DNA from: Sphaerosporella brunnea
Lineage: Eukaryota; Ascomycota; Pezizomycetes; Pezizales; Pyronemataceae
DNA: 23,707 bases
Assembly: GCA_008704415.1 (NCBI GenBank)
Contig: VXIS01000504.1
Coordinates: 1-23,707, forward strand
Direction of reading: 5' to 3'
Shown: positions 10,437 to 19,532 of the stretch, in pieces
Numbering within the stretch: position 1 is the first letter of the stretch
Layout of the letters: each line of letters opens with the position of its first letter
The notes under the pieces: generated by a model
Told to the model about the DNA's origin: nothing
Database searches by the model: none
The model's input: the letters and a program-made list of their open reading frames with translations, nothing else
Made by a program: the position numbers and the translations under genes

Positions 10437-10513
10437 ATCGGGCCGACTAAAAGTGTGCATTTGCACTGTTTGAGTGTGCAAATGCACTATTCACTGTCAA
10501 TAAATCGGGCCGA
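10437..10513. repeat. Direct repeats bracketing a hairpin at the arm boundary
   Basis: The decamer ATCGGGCCGA occurs at 10437-10446 (inside the arm end) and again at 10504-10513 (outside it). Between them, GTGCATTTGCAC (10455-10466) and its reverse complement (10476-10487) form a 12-bp stem with a 9-nt loop. Each half is also nearly self-complementary. The arrangement resembles the end of a mobile element or a recombination site, but no second end can be seen because the window starts inside the left arm. Confidence 0.65.
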
Positions 10514-10698
10514 ACAAGTCTGCTTCTTCCAACTTTCTTCCTTTCCACTATACCACCGAGCCCCGACCAAAATTCCTGATAGTACCTGACTCGGAAAAGA
10601 TATCTTTCCTTCTTCTAAGCTCCTATTATCCTGAGGTTCTCTTCCCAAGCTCCATAGTGCCATCTATCCAGCAAAAAGGGCGACGTCCAAAAATTACC

Positions 10699-10711
10699 AA
10701 CCCTAACCCTA
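10699..10711 (+). promoter_or_regulatory. Telomere-like AACCCTAACCCTA motif
   Basis: Slightly more than two units of the fungal telomere repeat (CCCTAA) lie 113 bp upstream of the first zinc-finger gene's ATG. It could be a telobox in the promoter, an interstitial relic, or chance. It is too short to be a telomere. Confidence 0.35.
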
Positions 10712-10823
10712 TTGTCAAGCTTCACGACAGCCAATCGAACGACAGTAAGGTCTTCAAGTGTTATTTTTACACATGACGACGTTGTTGACTTATTATAGTA
10801 TCAAACCATTGAGATCGGTTACC

Positions 10824-12170
10824 ATGAGTCAACCAATTGCAAATGAGAGTACCCCCGAGGCCGAAAGTTGGACCATCATGCCGGATGGTGACTGGCTTCA
10901 GAGAAACACCGACATGTTGGCCAACTCTCTATCACCAGCGGGTGAACAGCTCCCCAGGAGACTCACACAGCTGGCTGTTCGTTGCGTGGAACAACGATCT
11001 GGTCGAAAGCTTCACCAATACGAACGGGAATGCCTGGACGAGTATATCCTAAAGCATTTGCCTGCAGCACCCGCCGCTGGCATCACCGACCTTGGTGCCC
11101 TAAGCAGGAACGGCACATTGTTTTCTCAAGTCGACCTTATCATGGACGAAATTGCTGGAAATGTTTCTACCGGTTCCTTGACCGCTCCAGCTCAAACCAT
11201 CTTTGTCTTGGACACACCGGCTGCTTTGCACGCCTTTCTTTTGCAGACAGTAGGAGAGGATCCGGACTCAGGCATGGACACAAGCTCTGGAACAGGCGGT
11301 TTTGTAAGTATAGTATAAATTTTTCCTCAGTCATAAATCGCCTACCGCTCCCAGTTGTTTGTCCATGATAGACTGAGACTGGGCTGCTCATTCTGGCCTC
11401 TGGAATGATCACAGTGCTTGCGCTTCCCACGATAGAGCGACTGTGGGCGGCGCCTAGGTGGATTTAAGTACATTGTAGTTCAGTTCAGTTAGTGCCTTGA
11501 CCTGGATTGCTAACAGTTTAACAGTCTGAGGGGTATGAAGGAACGATTGTAACAAGCGTCGAAACCGAAAAACGAGTAACGAGTGTTCACGAAGAAATGG
11601 CGGAAGCCGATGGTGAGGAAGAAAGCCTCGCAACTGCACGGAATGTTCGAAAGAGGGCCCGGGGGCAAGGAAAGCAAGCCCCCCAAATACTGTTGTGCGG
11701 TTACTGCCGCGAGACTTTCAACAAGAAAAGCGAACTCATTCGCCATTTTACGGAACTCCAAAAGCCATGTACCGAGAAAATCAACTTCCATCCGAACGTG
11801 GCTGGTAGGCAATGCGACCGTTGCGGCTGTAAAACACCCGGTAGTCCCCAAGCATTGGACTCCCACGAACAGCATCAGCGCGATTTCGACGACAGGGTTT
11901 GGATACACAATCTAGGAAGCAGGTGGATACGGATTATCCCCAAGTTTTCCGGTCAAACTGAGGTGGGACCCCACGAACGGGATGCAAGCAGAACCCAGCG
12001 TCCTCAATGCTTCGTTTTTGGAAAGCGGAACCTCGAAAGAGAGCAGTGGCAGTATCGGCATGTGTCTTTCCAACTCCCTCCGAACGGGTTCAAAGGATCA
12101 GATGTCCAGGCACGTAACAGTTAGTTTCGCGAACTCCACCGGTTTCAACATATCGAGCAATCATCGATGA
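10824..12170 (+). CDS. C2H2/C2HC zinc-finger protein, three exons (predicted)
   Basis: Proposed exons are 10824-11303, 11525-11922 and 11999-12170, giving 349 aa. The ATG has an ACC context; an in-frame ATG at 10773 is possible but its extension is less protein-like. Intron 1 has GTAAGT, a GCTAAC branch point and ACAG, and it joins in phase 0. The N-terminal 160 residues match no domain I know. A basic stretch (RKRARGQGK, about 202-210) may be a nuclear signal. Two fingers follow: C218-x2-C221-x12-H234 with C242 as a possible fourth ligand, and C257-x2-C260-x13-H274-x2-H277. The role is probably nucleic-acid binding in the nucleus (inference). Intron 2 is uncertain: its GTGGAT donor is weak, and without it the frame would end at 12124 with a different tail. 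Confidence 0.7.
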
Positions 12171-13087
12171 GCACGAGAAACGCTGTCCACACAAACGGCA
12201 ACATACTCCAATGGTACCCAGGGGAAAGACTGAATATTTGGATAGAACACCCTCCAAATTATAATGTTTAATGTAAAGAACGCTGTTAATGGGCTGCGGG
12301 GGGCTGTACCGGAACCGCTCAATGGAACACAAGACTGCGGCACAATGACTCAGCCGATCGGTGACCCCCCAGGGAAGCCACAGCGCCACAAACTTCTCAT
12401 CCTTAGCTCAGTCACGGGGCTGTAACCGCGTCACATTTGCTCTCTTTCCTTTTTTCAGGCGCTATGTTGGCTAGGTTGCTTCCCGAAATTGTTTTTCCTA
12501 GGGCTTTTCCCTTATCTATTTCCTAATCGCTATACTAGGAGGAGAGAACATTTGAACTGCTCAGATGTGGCCATGGGAGTGGAGGAGTGTTTGACCTTTT
12601 CTTGAGCTATTTTTCCTTTCATAACTTGATCATGATCTGGTAAATCTTTTTCATTTTGCCAGAAAGGAGAGGTGCTGGGCTCTATTTTTTTTTTTTTTTT
12701 TTTTACTCCCTCCAGGGCCAAACTTTCTTCCATAGCCTCCAAATTTTGTTCTAACTACGGTACCCCCTGTGAAATAGTGAGCGATAAGTTCATCATCATC
12801 ACTCGCTCTGCAAATCAAAGCTTCTAAGTGATGAAACCGCTCCCGCTCAGGTTTGCAACCCACGGTACGGTATGCAGACAGGTAGTCAATCTCTTGCATG
12901 AGCTTGTGTTGGACTGTTTTCCATAACTTTCTTTGAGGAGATTGTGCGTGAGGGATATGCGAGGAGCCTGTGGATATGGGTTTAGAGATGATTGCAGGTG
13001 GCGGTAGTATTATTACGCAGCTAGCGGGGGACGGCGAGGTCACAGTACGATCATGAACTATCATTCACGATTTCAAAGGGTACCGTA
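12171..13087. other. Intergenic, no gene seen
   Basis: This is downstream sequence of the first zinc-finger gene. It holds a 20-T tract at 12685-12704. Frames here are short, overlap on both strands and show no motif. Confidence 0.6.
12685..12704. repeat. T20 homopolymer
   Basis: Twenty consecutive T. This is one of three long T tracts on this strand in the unique region (see also 15182-15210 and 22352-22374). Confidence 0.95.
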
Positions 13088-13500
13088 CTGGCGTGGCCGA
13101 GTGCCAAGCTCCGGATTTTCTGATTGGCCCGCACAACAAAAAACCGCGAAAATAAAAACTCGGCCGTCAAAATTCATCGTAAATTGGAAGCTCCCACTTG
13201 TAGTCAAATCCATTGCAAAAAACGCGATCCAGCACGTCCCGGAGGGGTAGCTGGGCGGGGGAGTGGGAGGCTGATGTGTGGCGTTGTGTGGCAACGCTGG
13301 ATATTCAGCATCACCGTTTCAACTCATGACGGCCCAGCAAGCCCTCCAAGACGTGCTAGATAGCGTTTTTTGTGACGAATTTGACTACAAGTGGGAGCTT
13401 CCAATTTACGATGAATTTTGACGGCCGAGTTTTTATTTTCGCGGTTTTTTGTTGTGCGAGCCAATCAGAAAATCCGGAGCTTGGCACTCGGCCGCGCGAG
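13088..13500. mobile_element. MITE with long terminal inverted repeats, TA-flanked
   Basis: The 413-bp element has inverted ends of about 115 bp that match almost perfectly (GGCCGAGTGCCAAGCTCCGG near both ends; 13095-13208 against 13380-13494). Weaker pairing goes on for about 50 bp more. A TA dinucleotide lies directly outside each end (13086-13087 and 13501-13502), as expected for Tc1/mariner-type target duplication. There is no transposase frame, so it is non-autonomous. In the inner, weaker part of the stem, several differences are C on the left against T on the right when read in the same direction. That could reflect cytosine mutation of repeats. The unpaired centre (about 13255-13325) is unrecognised. 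Confidence 0.9.
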
Positions 13501-13502
13501 TA

Positions 13503-15717
13503 GTTAAAGCAAAAGTTGAGGGTCCACGATACAGAAAAAAAATCGTTTTTTTTGGGGGGGGGGGGAATACGTGCCGAGTGAGTTACCATGACTAATGTAC
13601 TTGAAGTATGTAATTAGGTGCCAGCAAAATTCCTGACTCTATAAGGCCGTTTACGGTGAAGAACAACACTTAGGGCTAGAGGTTTTGAAGCTGGTAGCTT
13701 AACGCAAGCTTCATAGATCTCCTGTTATTGTGGGTAGCCCCTAAATATTTGAGAAGTCAACAACGAACGTTGACGGAACTCCGCCCTTGCAAATGCTGGA
13801 GGCCTTCCCGGCGCCCAATAGAGCTATTCTATCCGAGTAACGGTAAAAGGTACACACATAACACTCCGAGGTTACCTCATGGCACAATCGTCGTCTGCGT
13901 ACCGTGGGCACCTCTGCTTACGTACCAACCTAGGTACTCAAGTGCTGATAATAGCAGACCGTGCCCCTTGGGGCACTGGTTACTCCAATTCTACCATGTC
14001 ATCTTAGTTCTAAAGTTGACAGCCGCAGCCTTTCGACCCTTCTAGATCTCATTATGGCGCGTTTTATCAAACTTGGCAACTCATCTCGCTATCACGAGCA
14101 CTCGCCGCGAATTCAAACGACTTGAAAAAGGTCACTCGGTACTAGCGCTGCAACTGAGAGACTAGCGCTAGAGTCATTAGGTGCCAGACAACATTTTCTA
14201 GTTCAAATGTCTTGGCGTAGATTTAGCTGGAAAATATGTTAGCCGGCACCGGGCAAACAGGAATTGTGCATTGGGACGAGGATCCGGATAAATCAATTAG
14301 GTGAGTGCGGAGAACCACTCAGTACTTAATAAAAGTTTAGGTGCGGGGCGGTGGGCTGACAGGTTGGAATAAGACCACTAGATGCCATTCCGAAAAGACG
14401 CTTGAAACAGTTAGCAACGCGATGATTACTGGAAAATTAAGCATACGTGAGCCCTTTTCAGCAAATAACCCACATATTCTTTGTGCGGTGCTACACACAG
14501 CGATGTAATACTGTGTTAGAGGGATATGTCGCGTTGGAGCTTCGTCCGACAAGTGGTCAAGTACCGAAGTGGAGCCAACTGCACGATCTGCCGGTTTTAA
14601 ACTGTATCGTAGGCAGCAATCTGTCAGAGACTCGATTCTTGGCCCGTTTGCGAGCGCTATTTAGGATGCGTGTCGAGATCCTCGCAACAAACGATAACAG
14701 ATGGCAAGTGAGGGCATATCGCCACTAACACATCTAGAATTCCAGAAGTCAGATTTGCAAGATACGCGTCGGCCACACTGGACCTACTAATTAGAACTAC
14801 TGCCTACCAGTTACAGGTTACGTTCGTGCGTCCTTTGAATGCCTACCGGGCCTGATGCTCAAAATAATAGGATTTTACCATTCGATTTTGCCCCACTGGC
14901 GATAAGCAAACACTACATAGAGTAGGGCTGATAGGAGCACTTTAAATGCACAGATTTTGATTTTGGTGATTTTGGCCGCGGCTAATTTAGTTAAGTTGCG
15001 GCTCAGCCTGCATGCACTTGAGTAATCTACATATGTAGCTCCGCAATTTATAAACTAACCCTTGGCCCGAGACTTCATCACTCCCAAGACTGACAGGCTG
15101 ACACCGCCATGAAGGTATGAGGTGCGCCGCTGACCTAACGGGCCTGCAGAACTTATCTCACCGAAATGTCACTGCAAAGCGTTTTTTTTTTTTTTTTTTT
15201 TTTTTTTTTTGATGGCGGCTCTGGTCAACGATGAAACTTTCAGCATAACCTCCTTCCTAATTAGCTGTTTCTCCGATGCGAGTCATCTGCAACCATCCGC
15301 AGAGCCTCGAGAAGCGGGGCATTACGAATTGAGTGGAAGAAAGCGCTCTCCACAATGAAAAACAATTCTGGCTTATCTCATTTACGACGCGAAGTTCGGC
15401 CATCAGAGGTACTTGTTTTTCCATGCTCGTACCAAATAATGGAAATGGTCCTGCAAGTTTGGGAAATGCGATGCGTAGAGTACTATTTGGCATGTTTTAC
15501 GTACATCACAGCAATGAGGAGGGTTGTGGGCCGGAGCACTGAGCCGCCGAGATGCCTTCACATCGCATAAATTTTTAAGCCGCGCACGACGCTTTGCAAT
15601 CGCATGCAGATGGCCATCCTAGACAGGCTCTACAGGGTCATACATGGCATGTGCAACTGACATGCTGATCAGATACATCCTACGCGCTGCATCTACAGGT
15701 GAGCATGAGCCTCACAT
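13503..15717. other. Long intergenic stretch, no gene supported
   Basis: About 2.2 kb with no convincing coding region. It contains A8-T8-G12 homopolymers at 13535-13565, a T29 tract at 15182-15210, and frames of at most about 105 codons (13728-14045) without motifs or splice support. A repeated ACTAGCGCT word occurs at 14141 and 14161. Confidence 0.6.
15182..15210. repeat. T29 homopolymer
   Basis: Twenty-nine T in a row, the longest homopolymer in the window. It could be the tail of a reverse-oriented retroposed sequence, but no element was recognised to its right. Confidence 0.95.
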
Positions 15718-15897
15718 ATGAACGAGCCATTGACCAGAGCCTATCACGTTTGTCGTTGTTTTCGTCCCCTTGTCAATCCAAAAGGTAGAAAAGCAGAGCG
15801 GAGCCTCCCAAGGAGGCTCAAGGACGCTCAGCGGAATATCCCGGATCAATCTTCGAACTCAAGCACCTTCTTTTTAGACGTATTTATCTGCCTCATC

Positions 15898-17056
15898 ATG
15901 TTTTGTCGCCCCATCAGTCCGTCAATTGGCGTGAATGGTATCCAACCTCTTGATGAAAGAGATGCCCATAAAGAGTTGCTGTTGCACCGTCTGGACTTGC
16001 CGCCCTCACCACAAGCAGACCACCCTGTCCACTATGCGCATGCTTCAGAATGTCAACAGTCCGGGTATCTGACACCACTACCGAGTACATTTGGGTCCCG
16101 GAGCGCTTCAATAGAACCGGTTTGCTGGCAAATCCCCTCGCAACCATCTACTCCTATTTCGTTGGACGGTTTGGACTACACATCCGACAGCCAGCACAAC
16201 GATTTTGTTCTTACTCCTATCCCGCGAGCCGGATTCTTACCACCAGAAACTCTCGAACGCCCCGCTATCCTTATGACAGGTCTCGATACATCGTCGGCAC
16301 AGTCAAACCCAGCCCTATCCAATCAAGTTGAATCGAGTAGTCAAAGCCATCCATATATTCAGGCCTCTCATGTTTTGTCCAGCGGCTACATTTCAGGACC
16401 GTCTACTAGTCACAGCTACGATTCCTATGACCGCGAAGCCCTATACACTCCTCACTTTGCAATAGAGTCGCCTGTCCCGCATTATGCCCCCATCGAAAGT
16501 CCCTCGCTTCCCTGGCCGAGGGCATACGAGGAATCCCACATTCCGCGGCACTACAGCGAGGACCCATGGCCGGAAGGCAGCCTTGATTCTTGTACTGGAG
16601 ATTTCCAAGAACGAGGATACAAATGTTCCAGCGCTCGCTGTAGATTTACGGCTAGCTCCCCTGAACAATTGACGTAGGTCCCGGCACTTTGAGACACCTT
16701 AGAACCTTGACTGACATACAAGCGCTCACAGAAAACACCAGCAAAAGCATCTCAAGATGCATCACTGTCGCTTTCCATCCTGCACACGGACAGAAGGTTT
16801 CGCGACGCCGAACGACCGTGAACGTCATGAGAAATCGATCCATAAGATACCTGGATGTTACTGGAAATGCCTCGACAGTAATTGCAGCAGCTACGGCAAG
16901 GAATTTAGTCGACGCGATAACCTGAAAGATCATTTAAGGCGAATGCATCCGGTTCCAGAGGGAATGAGCGAGAGCGAAGCGAGTGCTCAACGAAGTAGGA
17001 TGGCGGATATGTGGCGCTTCGATAAAGGACGAAATCCCGAAATGCTGCGGCGATAA
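15898..17056 (+). CDS. C2H2 zinc-finger transcription factor-like protein
   Basis: Exons 15898-16673 and 16732-17056 give 366 aa. The 58-nt intron has GTAGGT, a CTGAC branch point at 16711 and CACAG, and it splits the first finger. The long N-terminal part is low-complexity, rich in Ser, Pro and Tyr, as in fungal activation regions. Three fingers lie at the C-terminus: C243-x4-C248-x12-H261-x3-H265, C271-x4-C276-x14-H291-x4-H296, and C305-x4-C310-x15-H326-x4-H331. The last contains FSRRDNLKDHLRRMH, the classic DNA-contacting helix form. It is likely a nuclear DNA-binding regulator; the target is unknown. The frame is open upstream to an ATG at 15718, but that extension looks like leader sequence, so the ATG at 15898 is preferred. 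Confidence 0.88.
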
Positions 17057-18297
17057 CATGTCCGACCCCTTCCCCCCCCCCCCTCTCAGCCCTCGGAAAA
17101 TATTACCGAAGCGGTGGTGTCCGCGCGGCTCTGGCAACTTCGTTGGTTTTTTTTTTTTCTTATCAGGTGTTTCGGTTTTGTTTTTTTGGTGTTTCGCAAG
17201 TTGGTTGTACCACTCACGTTGCGGCCTTGGGGTGGCCATTTGTAGTTTGCACGCATACATATTCACATACACAAGACTTTGGTAGAGCGGGTTGCGTACT
17301 CCGGTTCCTTCTGGGGACATCACTGGATTGCGTTGCAGGGTGAAAATGAAGGCAGAAATCACCAGCCCCCAAAGAGAGTGGTCCACTGTTAGTAATCACC
17401 GTGGTGGGTGCGAGCTTGCCGCCAAAACGGTCTGCCCCGGGATCAATTGGTCCGATAGCCTGCCCAATGTTCATTGTCCTCCAGTTTACTTGTCCTCCTC
17501 TCGCCGGAACAGGAAGTGTTTAGTACTAATTATGCCGCATCTCCATGGATCCTCCATCGCACTTAATAAATGACAGAGATGCACGGCCAGGGTTATTCAA
17601 CAGACATAGGCATACCGAATGTTTAGCCAAGATAAGATGGGTTACCGCGGTTGCCAACACGGGGCGCATGGAAATTCGTCATTTGGTACCATTGTGCGAG
17701 CTTCCTCACCCTGGTTCTGATCTTCCAATCGTAGCCCACACAGCTTCACCGGTGTCGGTACTCCCTTCCTAATTTACTTCTGTCCACAGGGGCGCGGCTG
17801 AACCGATCGCTTGATGAAAACAAACGATCACCCTGCTTACTGATCAGCACTGCCTTCTCACTGGGTCTATAAGCGGTACACGGGAGGTCAAAAGCATCCT
17901 TCTTCCCAGGCCCATCGCAGAGTCATCGGTCACCAATCTGCCAGACTACCTCACACCCTGCCAGCTAAAGGAACCCCATGCATTTAATAAGCTGTTCTAA
18001 AAAGATAAGAGCACCCTTTCCATAGTGAAGCAAGATCTTAAAAGATGTTTGAGCCAAAGACTTATTTTAACACCCAGTAAAGCTCGAAATGTAGCCGATA
18101 GGGCGGCTATATGCTCAGCTAAGCACCTCTAGTGGCCTGGTCGCCTAAAAATCACGTCTGTATGTAGCAGATAGCCGTGTTCTGGTGGCAGGGCGACGAC
18201 CGTCAACATCATGTAATGTCACTCGATTCAAACGCCACCTTTTGAAGGTACACAACATCATGAAGCCAAATTCATCGTGGAGAAAGTGCTTGAGTGA
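17057..18297. other. Intergenic, no gene supported
   Basis: This is the 3' flank of the zinc-finger gene, with a C11-type run near 17072, T tracts at 17145-17158 and 17180, and short unrelated frames on both strands. Nothing recognisable was seen. Confidence 0.55.
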
Positions 18298-18891
18298 ATG
18301 AAAATGGACTATTTGAATATCAAGTATTGCTCTGCCGTCATTGGCTACAGTGTGCATTGTGATATTGGCTCCAGAAGCATCACCATTTGTAAAACACAAA
18401 TAGGTGCTGCTGAATTATGCATTGTTTTCATCTCCAACCGCCTCCTTTTACTAGCTAGTTTCGGTTACCGAATTGATTGCTGCATAGGCTTTCGCCATGA
18501 CGTCTGCAATGGCCATCTTATTTTGACAGCTGCAGTGCCATATGTAAGCGCAGTAGCTCTTGCACTGGTACATAGCGCAAGAAGAGCGATTGGAGAGCGG
18601 CTGATTTTCCAGCCAATCAACCTTGAAATAACCATGCTAGTTTGTGTTTTAATGCGGCAAACTGCACCTTTTTATTGGCTCACTCAAGCGCAAGTCGCTT
18701 CCTCCTCACTTGCAATTGCAATGCTACGTGCAAAGCCAGGGCACCAAAAGCTCAGCTTCACTCTTTATACACTATTACGAGCAGCTTCATTCGCTATATT
18801 CGCAGAAATTCTACTAAATGACTGGTTGTTTGGGGCTAGTAAAAATTATGACCGCGAGGTCACCGGCTTAATTAGGTGTGCGGTTGACTGA
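18298..18891 (+). CDS. Hypothetical ORF, 197 codons, doubtful
   Basis: This is the longest uninterrupted frame in the intergenic region between the second and third zinc-finger genes, from ATG to TGA. The conceptual protein is rich in hydrophobic and Cys residues (stretches near residues 44-56 and 76-92 could be membrane-like), but no family is recognised. An overlapping minus-strand frame (18145-18399) also exists. No splice sites or clear promoter were found. It may be chance or a remnant of a mobile element. Confidence 0.25.
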   Translation: MKMDYLNIKYCSAVIGYSVHCDIGSRSITICKTQIGAAELCIVFISNRLLLLASFGYRIDCCIGFRHDVCNGHLILTAAVPYVSAVALALVHSARRAIGERLIFQPINLEITMLVCVLMRQTAPFYWLTQAQVASSSLAIAMLRAKPGHQKLSFTLYTLLRAASFAIFAEILLNDWLFGASKNYDREVTGLIRCAVD

Positions 18892-19198
18892 CCAATAGCT
18901 TAAGGACTGACCCAAAGTTCCCACTTCTGGGTATTTCCTGCTTTTGAAAGCTTTCATAGCTGCGGCGCTGATTCCAAAGCACTACCAGCGAAGACGCAAA
19001 GGCTCAATTTATTAGTCACAATCGATCACTCTCACTGCCGTTTGACCAAGACTGATATTATGTGGAGAGCCTTCTTGATCTGACATTTCACGAAGACGGC
19101 CCAGCGTCCTTGGTCTTTTCAATAATAGGGTTCTGACTTCCTCGAAAGAAAACACTGATGCGTATCAGGAGTGAGTGGAAGAACTTACCCCGTTGGAG

Positions 19199-19398
19199 TA
19201 TATACGCCCTGTCGGAAGATGCTATCAGACCACCGTTTGCGGTGTACAGCCTCTCCAGCTCGTGGAATTTCTACTCGGCTGGCCCGCAAGCGGGCTCTCT
19301 CCCCGTAGCGTGGGAACGCCACGCAAGCCTTGACTTTCCGATGGCCACATCGCAGCATTCCTGCCCGCTCTCTAGCCCAACCCTTGGAATATTTTTTT
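19199..19398 (+). ncRNA. Candidate Pol III-like structured transcript (speculative)
   Basis: A TATATA box lies at 19199-19204. Starting 27 bp after it come three hairpins: CACCG/CGGTG at 19231-19244, GCCCGC/GCGGGC at 19282-19295, and GCGTGG/CCACGC at 19308-19324. A T7 run at 19392-19398 could end transcription. No tRNA A or B box and no known snRNA, SRP or RNase P core was recognised in this orientation. The arrangement may be coincidence. Confidence 0.2.
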
Positions 19399-19488
19399 GA
19401 TTCCGTTTCCCTTCTTTTGGCATTCGGTGTGTCGTGGCATTGCGACCACGTAGGAGATTGCACCAAGAATACCCGTAGGTTCTAACGG

Positions 19489-19532
19489 CCAAGGCTACGC
19501 CTTGGTGAGCTTGAGTCCTAGCGAAACTCAAG
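19489..19532. repeat. Two consecutive 7-bp hairpins
   Basis: CCAAGGC (19489-19495) pairs with GCCTTGG (19499-19505) over a 3-nt loop. Four bases later, CTTGAGT (19510-19516) pairs with ACTCAAG (19526-19532). No T run follows, so an intrinsic terminator reading is not supported. Confidence 0.7.

Larger units (their letters stand above)
6350..10448 (-). repeat. Right outer arm of giant inverted repeat
   Basis: This arm is the reverse complement of 1 to about 4100 and is continuous with the single-copy region that starts at 10449. Because it joins unique gene-bearing sequence, it is the arm more likely to reflect the real chromosome. The longest frame in it is 144 codons (6768-7202, plus). It has no recognised motif and overlaps equally long frames on the opposite strand, so I do not call it a gene. 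Confidence 0.95.

Noticed and set aside
1..10448. Whole inverted repeat as a giant transposon with terminal inverted repeats
   Set aside because: There is no transposase, no unique internal cargo (the symmetry runs to the axis) and no visible target duplication.
19199..19398. SRP RNA, RNase P/MRP RNA or spliceosomal RNA
   Set aside because: The conserved core words of these classes were not found in the transcript orientation.
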